Shown piece by piece: positions 20,254 to 29,720 of a stretch of DNA of 64,000 bases. Under the pieces are notes generated by a model. The model searched no databases. It was given only the letters and a program-made list of their open reading frames with translations, and was not told the DNA's origin. Position 1 is the stretch's first letter; each line of letters begins with the position of its first letter. The position numbers and the translations under genes are program-made. The stretch covers positions 1-64,000 of the forward strand of contig NZ_LMOG01000008.1 of the NCBI RefSeq assembly GCF_001423495.1, written 5' to 3'. The stretch comes from Xanthomonas sp. Leaf131. GTDB taxonomy: Bacteria; Pseudomonadota; Gammaproteobacteria; Xanthomonadales; Xanthomonadaceae.

Positions 20254-21615
20254 ATGGCCGAAGCCGTCCGCCACGATAAGACCGCGCGCCAGCTCCGATT
20301 ACTGTCGGATGCACTGGATAGCGGGCGGCTAGGGCCGGTACGACGGCTGGTCAACACGCTGGCGCCGGCGGAGATCGGCAATCTGCTCGAATCGCTGCCG
20401 CCCGGCAAACGCGAAGTGGTGTGGGGGCTGGTCGACCCGGAAGACGACGGCGAAGTGCTGCTGCATGTCGGCGACGAAGTGCGCGAAAGCCTGCTGGCCG
20501 ACATGGACACTGACGAGATCGTGGCCGCGGTCGAAGACCTCGACATCGACGATCTGGCCAATCTGGTCGAAGACCTGCCCGACACCGTCATCGACGAAGT
20601 GCTCAAGTCGATGGATCGCGAGAACCGCGAGCGGCTCGAGCAGGTGCTGTCGTATCCGGAAGACACTGCCGGACGATTGATGAATCCGGACGTGGTGACG
20701 GTGCGTGCCGACGTCAATGTCGATGTGGTGCTGCGTTACTTACGCCTGCGCGGCGAACTGCCCGACCACACCGATCACCTGTACGTGGTGAGCCGTCGCC
20801 ATCAATACCTGGGCCGGGTGTCGCTGGCCGCATTGGTGACCCATGAGGACAGCACGCCGGTCAATCGATTGATCGACGACGAGCAACCGGCGATCGATGT
20901 GGGCGATGGTTCCGAAGAAGTGGCACGCCGCTTCTCCGATCACGACTGGATCTCCGCCCCGGTGGTTGACGACAACAACATCCTGCTCGGCCGCATCACC
21001 ATCGATGACGTGGTCGACATCATTCGCGAACAAGCCGAACACCAGGCCATGAGCGCGGCCGGCCTGGACGAAGACGAGGACATGTTCAGCCCGGCGCGGC
21101 GCGCGTTCCGCCGCCGCCTGATCTGGCTGGGCATCAATCTGTGCACCGCGTTCCTGGCCTCCAGCGTGGTCAGCGAATTCGAAGGCACCATCGCCAAGCT
21201 GGTGGCGTTGGCGGCGCTGATGCCGATCGTGGCCGGCATGGGCGGCAACGCCGGCACCCAGGTACTGGCGCTGATGGTGCGCGGCCTGGCGCTGGGTCAG
21301 ATCGGCTCGTCCAACGTCATGACCCTGCTCAAGAAGGAACTCACCGTCGCGCTGATCAACGGTGTGGTGCTGGGCGTCGGCCTGGGCCTGATCGTGCTGG
21401 TCTGGTTCCGTCAGCCGATGCTGTCGCTGGTGATCGGCACCGCGCTGACCTTGAACATGCTCACCGCCGCATTCGGCGGGGTGCTGGTGCCGGTGACGCT
21501 GAAACGCCTGGGCTTCGACCCGGCGCTGGCCGGTGGCGTGATTCTGACCACGCTGACCGACGTGATGGGCTTCCTGAGTTTCCTCGGGCTGGCCACGCTG
21601 ATTCTGCTGCCTTAG
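20254..21615 (+). CDS. mgtE: Magnesium transporter MgtE
   Basis: A 453-residue Mg2+ channel. It has an acidic, Leu-rich N domain (about residues 25-135, with LVDPEDDGEVLLHVGDEVRE and EDLDIDDLANLVEDLP), two CBS domains (about 140-260) that gate by sensing Mg2+, and a five-helix pore domain from about residue 285 with the GNAGTQ segment. It follows ptsI by 143 bp; an own promoter is likely. Confidence 0.95.
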   Translation: MAEAVRHDKTARQLRLLSDALDSGRLGPVRRLVNTLAPAEIGNLLESLPPGKREVVWGLVDPEDDGEVLLHVGDEVRESLLADMDTDEIVAAVEDLDIDDLANLVEDLPDTVIDEVLKSMDRENRERLEQVLSYPEDTAGRLMNPDVVTVRADVNVDVVLRYLRLRGELPDHTDHLYVVSRRHQYLGRVSLAALVTHEDSTPVNRLIDDEQPAIDVGDGSEEVARRFSDHDWISAPVVDDNNILLGRITIDDVVDIIREQAEHQAMSAAGLDEDEDMFSPARRAFRRRLIWLGINLCTAFLASSVVSEFEGTIAKLVALAALMPIVAGMGGNAGTQVLALMVRGLALGQIGSSNVMTLLKKELTVALINGVVLGVGLGLIVLVWFRQPMLSLVIGTALTLNMLTAAFGGVLVPVTLKRLGFDPALAGGVILTTLTDVMGFLSFLGLATLILLP

Positions 21616-21744
21616 TCACTTGCTCGGGCATGCAGCCGGCCTTTCAGATGAATCTGCAACACAACATCGCCGCAACGCGACATGCCAGCACAGCTGCGTG
21701 CGGCGATACTGCAGGCATGTCATCGGTTCGCTCTGGAGTGCTGC

Positions 21745-22542
21745 GTGATTCGTCGCTGCCTTGTTCTTATGGTCTTCGCGCTGGTGCTTGCCGGCTGTTC
21801 CAGCATGGGTGAACGTCACCACGACGCACGCCGCGGCCACTTCGTCACCCGTACGCTGGAGATGGAAGGCCGGCTATACCGCTACCAGGTGTTCGTGCCG
21901 GCGTCGAAGATGCCGCAACCGCGTCCCATCGTGCTGTTTCTGCATGGCTCGGGCGAGCGCGGCGACAACGGGCGCGATCAGGCCGAAGTAGGCGTTGGTC
22001 CTTACCTGAGCGAACACACCGCCGAGTTCCCCGCGTTGGTGGTGCTGCCGCAGGTGCCCGACGACGAGGAGTGGTTGGGCGTCAATGCACGCATGGCAAT
22101 CGCCGCGCTGGATGCGGCCAGCGCCGAGTTCGCTGCCGACCCGCAGCGCACCTACCTCACCGGCATTTCGATGGGCGGCTATGGCGCCTGGGAAATCGGA
22201 CTGATGCAGCCGCAGCGCTTTGCCGCGATCGTGCCGATCTGCGGCGCGCTCAAGGCACCGCGCGACGAGCGCCGCACGCTCTACGTCAGCCTGGTCGCGA
22301 AGGAAGCCGACCCGTATACCGCTGCGGTCACGCAACTCAAACACGTGCCGATCTGGATGTTCCATGGCGCCAAGGACGATTCGGTACCGCCGCACGACGA
22401 CCGCGCGCTGTATCGCGCCGCCAAAGGCATCGGCGCCAATGTGCGTTACAGCGAATATCCAGACGGTAATCACAACGCCTGGGACGCAACGTACGCAGAC
22501 CCGGCGATGTGGGAATGGATGTTCAAGCAGCGCCTGCGCTGA
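21745..22542 (+). CDS. Alpha/beta-hydrolase lipoprotein (phospholipase/carboxylesterase-like)
   Basis: A 265-residue protein that starts with GTG, preceded by GGAG at good distance. Its lipoprotein signal ends in VLAGCSS with Cys18. The catalytic triad is readable: Ser142 in TGISMGGYG, Asp in HGAKDDSVPP, His in DGNHNAWD; the oxyanion region is LFLHGSGERG. It resembles exported esterases of the PHB-depolymerase/prolyl-oligopeptidase group. The substrate is unknown. It converges on cydB. Confidence 0.85.
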   Translation: MIRRCLVLMVFALVLAGCSSMGERHHDARRGHFVTRTLEMEGRLYRYQVFVPASKMPQPRPIVLFLHGSGERGDNGRDQAEVGVGPYLSEHTAEFPALVVLPQVPDDEEWLGVNARMAIAALDAASAEFAADPQRTYLTGISMGGYGAWEIGLMQPQRFAAIVPICGALKAPRDERRTLYVSLVAKEADPYTAAVTQLKHVPIWMFHGAKDDSVPPHDDRALYRAAKGIGANVRYSEYPDGNHNAWDATYADPAMWEWMFKQRLR

Positions 22543-22547
22543 CAAGG

Positions 22548-22571
22548 GATGCGGCGCAATCACGCCGCATC
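22548..22571. terminator. Hairpin between convergent genes
   Basis: A perfect 9-bp stem GATGCGGCG / CGCCGCATC with a 6-nt loop sits between the stop of the esterase gene and the stop of cydB. It has no clear U-tract on either strand, so it may be a weak bidirectional terminator or mRNA end stabiliser. Confidence 0.55.
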
Positions 22572-22576
22572 TCCCA

Positions 22577-23596
22577 TCAATGGTGATAGCCGGTATCCGC
22601 GGTGACCTTGCCGCGGAACACCCGGTACGACCACACCGTGTAGCCCAGGATCAGCGGCAACAACACCACCAGACCGACTAGCGCGAACAACTGCGAGGAC
22701 GGCGGCGCGGCGGCCTGCCAGATCGTGTAGACCGGCGGCACCAGATACGGCCACATACCCAGCACCAGGCCGAGAAAGCCGAGCACGAACAAGCCCATCG
22801 CCAACAGGAACGGCGGTGTATCCGGCCGCTCCGCTTCGGTGGCACGCCAGAGCGCGAACCCCACCACGGCAACCAGCACCGGCACCGGCATCAGCCACAG
22901 ATAATGCGCACCGGTGAACCAGCGTTCCATCACATGCGACTGCAGCGATGGCAACCATGCGCTGACCAAGCCGATGAAGATCAACACGGTCACGGTCAGC
23001 GGCCGGCTCAACTGACGCGCGAGCTGTTGCACATGGCCTTCGGTCTTGAGAATCAGCCAGGTGCTGCCGAGCAAGGCGTAGCCAAACACCAGCGCGGCAC
23101 CGGTGAGCATCGCGAACGGGCTGAACCAGCCCCAGATGCCACCCACATAGCGGTCGTTCTCGATCGGCAGACCCTGCACCAGCGCGCCCAGGATCACCCC
23201 TTGCGCGAAGGTGGTCAGGATCGAGCCGGCGGCGAAGGCATTGCTCCACAACCGCCGCGAACGCTGCGCCTTGAAGCGGAACTCGAACGCCACACCGCGA
23301 AACACCAGCGCCATCACCATCAGCAACACCGGCAGATATAACGCCGACAGAATCACCGCATACGCCTTGGGGAACGCGGCCAGCAGCCCTGCCCCGCCCA
23401 GCACCAGCCAGGTTTCGTTGCCGTCCCAGATTGGCGCGGCGGTGTTCATCATCAGATCCAGCTGCGCCTCGTCCTTGCGAAACGGGGCCAGGATGCCGAT
23501 GCCGAGCACAAAGCCATCCAGCACCACGTACATCAGCACGCCGAAGCCGATCACCGCGAACCACGCCACCGGTAAAACGCTTGCCATGTCCATCAT
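22577..23596 (-). CDS. cydB: Cytochrome bd-type quinol oxidase subunit II
   Basis: A 339-residue inner-membrane subunit with about eight hydrophobic helices and the conserved GNETWLVLGGAGLLAAFP segment near the N-terminus. With subunit I it reduces O2 to water using quinol without pumping protons. Its start overlaps the cydA stop by 4 nt. No room remains downstream for a cydX gene (34 bp to the convergent gene). Confidence 0.94.
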   Translation of the reverse strand: MMDMASVLPVAWFAVIGFGVLMYVVLDGFVLGIGILAPFRKDEAQLDLMMNTAAPIWDGNETWLVLGGAGLLAAFPKAYAVILSALYLPVLLMVMALVFRGVAFEFRFKAQRSRRLWSNAFAAGSILTTFAQGVILGALVQGLPIENDRYVGGIWGWFSPFAMLTGAALVFGYALLGSTWLILKTEGHVQQLARQLSRPLTVTVLIFIGLVSAWLPSLQSHVMERWFTGAHYLWLMPVPVLVAVVGFALWRATEAERPDTPPFLLAMGLFVLGFLGLVLGMWPYLVPPVYTIWQAAAPPSSQLFALVGLVVLLPLILGYTVWSYRVFRGKVTADTGYHH

Positions 23597-24990
23597 GCGG
23601 CTCCGTCGATCGATTCATCGGCCGCCGACAGCGGCCGTGCCGGCGTGTGTTCGCCGTTGTCCAGCTGCGGCGCGTCATGCGGGGTCGGCCCGATCTTGCC
23701 GATCTTGACCAGGTACCAGATGCCCCAGCCGAACACGAAGGCATAGCCGACCACGTACACCGCCAGCGAGATCGCGGTCATCAGCGTCGATTGCGGGCCC
23801 ACCGCATCGGCGGTGCGCAACAGCCCGTAGACCACATACGGCTGCCGCCCCATCTCGGTAACGAACCAACCAGACACCAGCGCGATGAAGCCGCTCGGCA
23901 GCATCCAGCGCCAAGTCGCCAGCAGCCAGCGCCATCGCAGCAACTTGCCGCGCCACCAGGCGAACGCCGACACCCAGGCCACCAGCAACATCAACGAGCC
24001 GATCCCCACCATGATGCGGAAGGCGAAGAACACCGGCGTCACCGGCGGGCGATCGGCCGCCGGCACCGAGGTCAGCGGCGCGATGCTGCCTTCCAGACTG
24101 TGGGTCAGGATCAGGCTGCCCAGGCGCGGAATCGCCACCTCGTAGTCGTTACGTTCGGCCTGCGCATTGGGCAGCGCGAACACCACCAGCGGGAAGCCCT
24201 TGCCCTGCCCTTCGTCGTGCCAATGCGCTTCCATCGCCGCGATCTTCATCGGCTGGTGCTTGAGCGTATTCAAGCCGTGCATGTCGCCGACGAAGATCTG
24301 CAGCGGCACGGTGATCGCCGCGAAGGCCACCGCCAGCTTGAGCATGCGCAGGCCAGACTCGCGATGCACGCCGCGATGCAGGTACCACGCACCGACCGCG
24401 CCCACCACAAAGCAGGTGGTGATGAACGAGCCCAAGGCCATGTGCGCCAGGCGGTACGGAAACGAAGGGTTGAAGATGATCTTCAACCAATCCACCGGAT
24501 GCACGATGCCGTCGATCACTTCATAGCCGACCGGCGTCTGCAGCCAGCTGTTGGACGACAGGATCCAGAACGTGGAAAACAGCGTTCCCAGCGCCACCAT
24601 GCAGGTGGCGAAGAAATGCAGACGCTCGGAGATGCGCCCCCAACCGAACATCATCACGCCCAGGAAACTGGCTTCGAGAAAGAACGCGGTGAGCACTTCG
24701 TAACTGAGCAGCGGGCCGATTACGCTGCCGGCGATCCGGCTCAGTTCCGGCCAGTTGGCACCGAACTGGAACGCCATGACGATGCCGCTGACCACGCCCA
24801 TGCCGAACGACACCGCGAAGATCTTCTGCCAGAAGAAATACAGCTCGCGCCAGACCGGCAGGCGGGTACGCAACCAGCGCCATTCCAGAAACGCCAGCAG
24901 GCTGGACAGCCCGATGGTGAATGCGGGAAACAGCACGTGGAACGCGATGACGAACCCGAACTGGATCCGCGATAACAGCAGAGCGTCCAT
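23593..24990 (-). CDS. cydA: Cytochrome bd-type quinol oxidase subunit I (short Q-loop, CIO-like)
   Basis: A 465-residue haem-bearing subunit. The proximal His is His18 (FVIAFHVLFP); GRISERLHFF and SNSWLQTPVGYEV are family blocks. It is clearly shorter than E. coli CydA (522 residues), which fits the short Q-loop of the cyanide-insensitive oxidases (CioA). Met at 24990 is used because it begins the conserved N-terminus and has GGAG eight bases upstream; the extension to 25059 is not family-like. Confidence 0.93.
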   Translation of the reverse strand: MDALLLSRIQFGFVIAFHVLFPAFTIGLSSLLAFLEWRWLRTRLPVWRELYFFWQKIFAVSFGMGVVSGIVMAFQFGANWPELSRIAGSVIGPLLSYEVLTAFFLEASFLGVMMFGWGRISERLHFFATCMVALGTLFSTFWILSSNSWLQTPVGYEVIDGIVHPVDWLKIIFNPSFPYRLAHMALGSFITTCFVVGAVGAWYLHRGVHRESGLRMLKLAVAFAAITVPLQIFVGDMHGLNTLKHQPMKIAAMEAHWHDEGQGKGFPLVVFALPNAQAERNDYEVAIPRLGSLILTHSLEGSIAPLTSVPAADRPPVTPVFFAFRIMVGIGSLMLLVAWVSAFAWWRGKLLRWRWLLATWRWMLPSGFIALVSGWFVTEMGRQPYVVYGLLRTADAVGPQSTLMTAISLAVYVVGYAFVFGWGIWYLVKIGKIGPTPHDAPQLDNGEHTPARPLSAADESIDGAA

Positions 24991-25250
24991 GGAGAGTGCT
25001 CCAGGAAAAAGGAAGGCAGCTGCGCCAGCGAGGCTGCGAGCGAGCCGCGACGATTGCACCGTCGCAGACCATCATCGCAGCGCTGTCGCGCCACACCGCA
25101 ATGATAGGGACGCTCGCGTCCGTTCCCGATGCGACACGGCGTCGCATCTGCGGCAAAAGGTCGCGCTTGCGCTACAGCCCGATGCTACTCCCAACCTGCG
25201 CGGCGCACGTCGTTTTCGGCCGCACCAAGCGCTCCGGGCACCCGGCTCCC
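24991..25250. other. cydA upstream region
   Basis: 260 bp upstream of the cyd operon with no gene. It should hold the cydAB promoter. No clear FNR or ArcA site could be assigned by eye. It leads into the REP doublet at 25251. Confidence 0.5.
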
Positions 25251-25317
25251 GCAGGAGAGCGCTTGCGCGCGATTCGCTCTACCGGTGACGCTCGGTCGCG
25301 CGCAAGCGCGCTCCTGC
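25251..25317. repeat. REP-type inverted doublet
   Basis: Two oppositely oriented REP units, GCAGGAGAGCGCTTGCGCGC at the left and the complement of GCAGGAGCGCGCTTGCGCGC at the right, match at 21 of 22 positions around a short spacer. The form is that of GTAG-type REPs of Xanthomonadaceae. It separates the cydA promoter region from the 3' end of the amino-acid permease gene. Confidence 0.8.
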
Positions 25318-25333
25318 CCAGTGCTGCGATCGT

Positions 25334-26722
25334 CTACCGCCGGTGACGCATCCGCCGCGCCACTTCGCTGATCACCGCGATGACCGCAGTCAAACCCACC
25401 ATCGCCAGGAACTGCGCACGCGTGTCTGCCGACGACGCCAGCAGCACGAAGATCACCGCCAATATCGCCAATGCCAACAGCGTCAGGAACGGAAAACCAC
25501 GCATGCGGAACGGCAGCGTGATGCCGGCGCGGTCGGCGCGTACGCGCAGGATCAGCTGCGACAGCAACGAGATCGTCCACACCAGCAAGCAGGTGGCGCC
25601 GACGATGTTGAGCAGCATCGGCAACACCTTGTTGGGATACAGCAACTCCAACGCTGCCGCCGCAAAACCGAACAGCACACTGGCGATCACCGCCACCAGC
25701 GGCACCTGCTCGCCGCTGGTCCTGCCCAGCAGGCGCGGCGCTTCGCCGCGTTGCGCCAGCGAGAAGATCATCCGCGAGGCGCCATACAAATTGGCGTTGA
25801 GCGCAGACAACAATGCCACCACCGCGACCAACGTGATCGCAGTGGCCGCACCGGGAATGCGCGCCACGTCCAGCACCGCGGCAAACGGCGAACTGAGCGC
25901 TGCGCTGGTCCACGGCACCACCGCCACGATCACGCTGATCGAGCCGATGTAGAACACCAGGATGCGCCAGGCCACGGTGCGAATGGTGCGTGCCAGGCTG
26001 CGACCCGGGTCGGCGGTTTCCGCAGCGGCCACCGCCACGATCTCGGTGCCGCCGAACGCGAACACCACCACCAGCAACGCCGAGCCCACGCCAGCCAATC
26101 CCTTCGGTGCGAATCCGCCGTGCTGAGTGAAGTTGGACAGCCCCGGCGACACCACACCCGGCAACCACCCGGCCAGCAACGCCACGCCGATCAGCAGGAA
26201 CACGATGATCGCGGCGACCTTGAGGATGGCGAACCAGAATTCGAACTCGCCGAAATTGCGTACGCCCAGCAAATTGATCGCAGTGAAGGTGGCCATGAAC
26301 AGCACCGCCAGCAACGGTACCGGCAGCGCCGGCCACACCGAGGCGAGCAAGCCTGCCGCGCCGACCGCTTCGGCCGCAATCACCACCACGATCTGCAGCC
26401 ACCACAACCAGCCGACGGTTGCGCCGGCGGTCGGCCCCATCGCATCGGCCGCATACACCGAGAACGCGCCGCTGGTCGGCTTGGATGCGGCCATTTCGCC
26501 GAGCGCGTTCATCACGATGATCACCAGCGCGCCGGCGATCAGGTACGACACCAGCACCGCCGGCCCCGCCGCGTGAATCCCCACGCCCGAACCCAGAAAC
26601 AGCCCGGCACCGATCGCCGTACCCAGGCCCATCATCATCAATTGCCGCGGTTTCAGCGCATGGCGCAACGCGGGCGCGGCGGACGGAGAGGTCTCGGCAA
26701 CGGGATCGGTCGGAAGCGGCAT
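25334..26722 (-). CDS. Amino acid permease (APC superfamily, AAT family)
   Basis: A 462-residue, 12-helix inner-membrane transporter. Helix 1 carries the family motif GLGTAIGAGLFLGSG; EMAASKPTSGAFSVYA is the helix-3 region. It is most like GABA/aromatic amino-acid permeases, but the substrate cannot be told from the sequence. It is a single gene with its own promoter region (26723-26999) and a REP element just past its end. Confidence 0.88.
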   Translation of the reverse strand: MPLPTDPVAETSPSAAPALRHALKPRQLMMMGLGTAIGAGLFLGSGVGIHAAGPAVLVSYLIAGALVIIVMNALGEMAASKPTSGAFSVYAADAMGPTAGATVGWLWWLQIVVVIAAEAVGAAGLLASVWPALPVPLLAVLFMATFTAINLLGVRNFGEFEFWFAILKVAAIIVFLLIGVALLAGWLPGVVSPGLSNFTQHGGFAPKGLAGVGSALLVVVFAFGGTEIVAVAAAETADPGRSLARTIRTVAWRILVFYIGSISVIVAVVPWTSAALSSPFAAVLDVARIPGAATAITLVAVVALLSALNANLYGASRMIFSLAQRGEAPRLLGRTSGEQVPLVAVIASVLFGFAAAALELLYPNKVLPMLLNIVGATCLLVWTISLLSQLILRVRADRAGITLPFRMRGFPFLTLLALAILAVIFVLLASSADTRAQFLAMVGLTAVIAVISEVARRMRHRR

Positions 26723-26949
26723 GGACGGGCTTGAATGGGTGGAATCGCAACACGATACCGCGTCGCGGCGCCTGCCGCGCCTCTTGACGCGGGCCCGGCG
26801 GACAGAGTGGACACGCTAGGCAATCGCGCCCTGCCTCACCGCGCCACCGGGCGGCTCCCATTCCCTCGACCTGCGTAACAGGCTCCAGACCCCTTCCATG
26901 CACGCAGCGGATGGACGAACCAGCTGCACGCCGCATCCCGAATACAAAA

Positions 26950-26972
26950 AATCCCCGGGCACGCCGGGGATT
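26950..26972 (-). terminator. Rho-independent terminator of the pectate lyase gene
   Basis: A perfect 9-bp stem AATCCCCGG / CCGGGGATT with a 5-nt loop, followed on the minus strand by six T residues. It lies 28 bp past the stop of the pectate lyase gene. Confidence 0.88.
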
Positions 26973-26999
26973 CTCGTTATCGCAACACCTTGCAGTCGA

Positions 27000-28061
27000 T
27001 CACTCCGCCAGATTCTTGCCCGCGCCTGCGGTGGCGATCACCTTGGCCTTGACCTGCGCGGCCGGGGTGACCGTGTAGATGTAGCCCAGCGATTCGGGGA
27101 ACACCTTGGTGGTGATCCAGTTGGTGGCGTTGGCGTAGGGCTTGCTGCCGTCCGGCGTGCCCCAGGTGATGCCGCTACCGACGTAGTTGTTGATCAGGTC
27201 CCAATAGCCGATCTCGCTGCTGTCGCGCGAGGTCACCGGGTTCTTGATGTTCTCGAAGTAGTTGGATTCGATCTTCGCCACGCCGCCCATGCGCACATTG
27301 ATGCCCGAGGTGGTGACGTTGTTGAAGTAGTTGTTGTAGATGTGGCTCAGCCCGCGACGCTGCAACGGCACGCGCGATTCGACATTCTCGAAGCGGTTGT
27401 GGTGATAAGTGGTGCGCGCGGCCGAGTTCTTGGTGTCGCTGTCGCTGTAACCGTTGAGCGCGACCTTTTGATAGTTGTAGACGTAGTTGTACGACACGGT
27501 GACGTGATGCACGCCCTTCTTCATGTCGATGCCACCGTCGAACGAGGCATCGCCAGCACCCGAGCACTTGGTCAAGGACGCGAACACGGTGTTGTGGTCG
27601 ACCCAGATCTTGGACGGCTCGCCGCTGGAATTGCCTTCCAACGAAATCGAGTCCGCATCTTCGCCGCCTTGCAGCAGGCCGATGGTCATGTTCTGGATGA
27701 TCACGTTGTGCGCGTTGCCCACCACGCGCACACCGAAGTTCGCTGCCGAGCCGTTGGCACCCTTGATGGTGACGTCGCTCTTGTTCTTGATCTGCACCGT
27801 CTTGGCCGGCAGCTTCCACTGCGCGCAGACGTCCTTGATGGTGCCGAAGTCGAACTTGCCGGTGTAGTTGAGCACCAGCCCGCCACTGCCGGAATAACCG
27901 TCGATGGCAGCCTGCATCGCTTCGAACGTGGCCACGTTGACCGGGGTCTTGTTGCCGCCGCCGGTGGTGGCGGCACCGTACCCAACCGGGCCGGCGATGG
28001 CGCTCGCAGCGCAAGCGGACAGTGCAAGCGCGAATGCGCCTTGGAGCGTGGTGGTAATCAT
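27000..28061 (-). CDS. pel: Pectate lyase, polysaccharide lyase family 1
   Basis: A 353-residue secreted enzyme that cleaves polygalacturonate by beta-elimination, a plant cell-wall degrading factor. It has a signal peptide (cleavage near AIAG), then a parallel beta-helix. Ca2+-binding acidic residues occur in IWVDHNTVFAS and FDGGIDMKKG; the catalytic Arg is in SRVPLQRRGLSHIYNN. Start 28061 is preceded by GAGAGG. The frame is open further upstream without a better start. Export is most likely by the type II system. Confidence 0.94.
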   Translation of the reverse strand: MITTTLQGAFALALSACAASAIAGPVGYGAATTGGGNKTPVNVATFEAMQAAIDGYSGSGGLVLNYTGKFDFGTIKDVCAQWKLPAKTVQIKNKSDVTIKGANGSAANFGVRVVGNAHNVIIQNMTIGLLQGGEDADSISLEGNSSGEPSKIWVDHNTVFASLTKCSGAGDASFDGGIDMKKGVHHVTVSYNYVYNYQKVALNGYSDSDTKNSAARTTYHHNRFENVESRVPLQRRGLSHIYNNYFNNVTTSGINVRMGGVAKIESNYFENIKNPVTSRDSSEIGYWDLINNYVGSGITWGTPDGSKPYANATNWITTKVFPESLGYIYTVTPAAQVKAKVIATAGAGKNLAE

Positions 28062-28595
28062 GCAGCCTCTCCCAAATGAAATCGAAAAGCGATGCGTGGC
28101 GTCGGCGCGATTGCATCGACGGTGGCAAAGCGGTGCGTGGGGGCCGCATTCTTCGCGCGGTTTAGAACATAAAACAATTATCCATCTCTGAAACTTTGAC
28201 GCACCACGGTGTTCTCCTTGCAGGACATGCAAAAGAGACAGCGAGAGACACGCAGGACAGGACACTGCTGCGAGGTGCGCGATGTTGTTTTCATGTATGC
28301 AAACGCATGCCGATGCGGCATTTGCTCACGCGCGCGTTTGATTGCGCGTGGTATCCGCAGATGGGACGCTTCAGTGCCGGCCGCATGGCTAGCCGCTGCA
28401 CATCAGTAGATGTGCAGGATAATGTGCATCGGAGTGCGTGACGGTGAGACGCGACAGACTGCTGGCACGCGCGCGTGCATGCGGCACGACGTGCGGTCTT
28501 GAGTGCAGTGAAAGCTCAGTCGATATGAGACACGCTGAAGCGTCAACGCGCCAGGCACGCTGCACGCACAGACATCATTCGCTCAAACAGCTAGC
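28062..28595. other. Intergenic region pel to pip
   Basis: 534 bp without a supported gene, lower in GC than its surroundings (A+T-rich run near 28160-28200). It holds the pel promoter on the minus strand and the 3' end of the pip transcript. A short direct repeat GCTCAAACAGC/TAGCTCAAACAG lies across the pip stop. No clear CRP/Clp palindrome or PIP box was found by eye. Confidence 0.5.
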
Positions 28596-29537
28596 TCAAA
28601 CAGTGCGACTGGCCAGCGCCGATGCATGCACCAGCTGCTCGCCAGGCCACGGGGTGTGGTCGTCGAGGAAGTTGCCGACCAGCCGCATGCAGGCAGCGCG
28701 TTCTTCCACGTGCGGCATGTGGCTGGAATGGGCGAATACATGCCAGCGGGCGTCCGGGATCAGCCGTGCATAAGGCTCGACGGTTTCCGGTGTGGCTTCA
28801 TCGTATTTGCCGGACAGCACCAGCGCTGGCGCGGTGATGCGATGCAGGCGCTCGATGATGCTCCAGTTGCGCAGGCTGCCCACCACGTGGAATTCGGTCG
28901 GGCCGTTCATGGCGTGGTACACGGTGGGATCGGCATCGATGGCGGCAAAGGTGCGCGCCACTTCCGCAGGCCATGGCAGCAGCCGACAAACATGCTGCGC
29001 GTAGAACACCTGGCTGGCGGCGCGGTAGGCGGGATGCTCCAGCGTGCCGGCGGCCTCGTGCTCGTCCAGTGCCGCCTGGATGTCCTCGGGCAGACGCGCA
29101 CGCAGGCGCAACGCGGCGGCGCGCCACAGGCCCATCGATGCCGGCGAGTTGGCGATCACCAACGCACGCAGACCGGCGGGCCGGCGCACCGCATGTTCGG
29201 CCGCCAGCATGCCGCCCCACGACTGCCCCAGCAACGCGTATTGCGACAGGCCAAGGTGAGTGATCAGGGTCTGCAGCTCGTCCAGAAACAGGCCCACCGT
29301 CCAGAAGCCGGGATCGGCATTGGGAAGATGGGTGGAGTTGCCGTTGCCGAGTTGGTCGTAATGGATGACCGCGCGGCCATTGGCGGCCAGGTCCTTGAAG
29401 CTGTCCACGTAGTCGTGGGTGCAGCCGGGGCCGCCATGCAGAACGATCAATGGGCAGGCGTCACTGCGCAGGTCGCCGGTGATGCGGTACCAGGTGCGGT
29501 ACCCACGGAATTCGACGTACCCCTCAGTGGACTGCAT
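28596..29537 (-). CDS. pip: Proline iminopeptidase
   Basis: A 313-residue alpha/beta-hydrolase that removes N-terminal proline from peptides. It has the oxyanion motif HGGPG (34-38), nucleophile Ser106 in GQSWGG, Asp in GKYDEATPE and His in [11 protein letters not shown]. The gene is the classical partner of XccR/OryR-type LuxR solos and a virulence determinant in Xanthomonas (known for Xcc pip). A lux-box-like site lies 62 bp upstream of its start. Confidence 0.93.
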   Translation of the reverse strand: MQSTEGYVEFRGYRTWYRITGDLRSDACPLIVLHGGPGCTHDYVDSFKDLAANGRAVIHYDQLGNGNSTHLPNADPGFWTVGLFLDELQTLITHLGLSQYALLGQSWGGMLAAEHAVRRPAGLRALVIANSPASMGLWRAAALRLRARLPEDIQAALDEHEAAGTLEHPAYRAASQVFYAQHVCRLLPWPAEVARTFAAIDADPTVYHAMNGPTEFHVVGSLRNWSIIERLHRITAPALVLSGKYDEATPETVEPYARLIPDARWHVFAHSSHMPHVEERAACMRLVGNFLDDHTPWPGEQLVHASALASRTV

Positions 29538-29598
29538 GACCTGCGCCTGCCTACGGCAATAGTGAGCACTCAGCCTAGCGACCCGGCCTGCGCGTGCT

Positions 29599-29618
29599 AA
29601 CTGGTAAAACTCTCAGGT
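29599..29618 (-). promoter_or_regulatory. lux-box-like operator upstream of pip
   Basis: On the minus strand the site reads ACCTGAGAGTTTTACCAGTT. It matches the lux-box frame ACCTG-N10-CAGGT at 9 of the 10 terminal positions. It is on the pip strand, 62 bp before the pip start, between pip and the LuxR gene. Binding by the adjacent LuxR solo is inferred from the known xccR/pip system. Confidence 0.8.
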
Positions 29619-29720
29619 TCGTGGTGGTTTCACAGGCGCGACGGCGGGCGCAGGCGGTTTCGGCCAGGCGGCTCATACAGCCGCCGATCGCACGCAGCGA
29701 TCGATCGTCACAAACTTTGT

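Noticed and set aside
23431-24975. 514-codon plus-strand frame opposite cydA
   Set aside because: Antisense shadow; cydA has all family motifs and coupled starts.
28438-28773. Plus-strand frame entering the pip gene
   Set aside because: Overlaps the 3' end of pip antisense and has no coding features.
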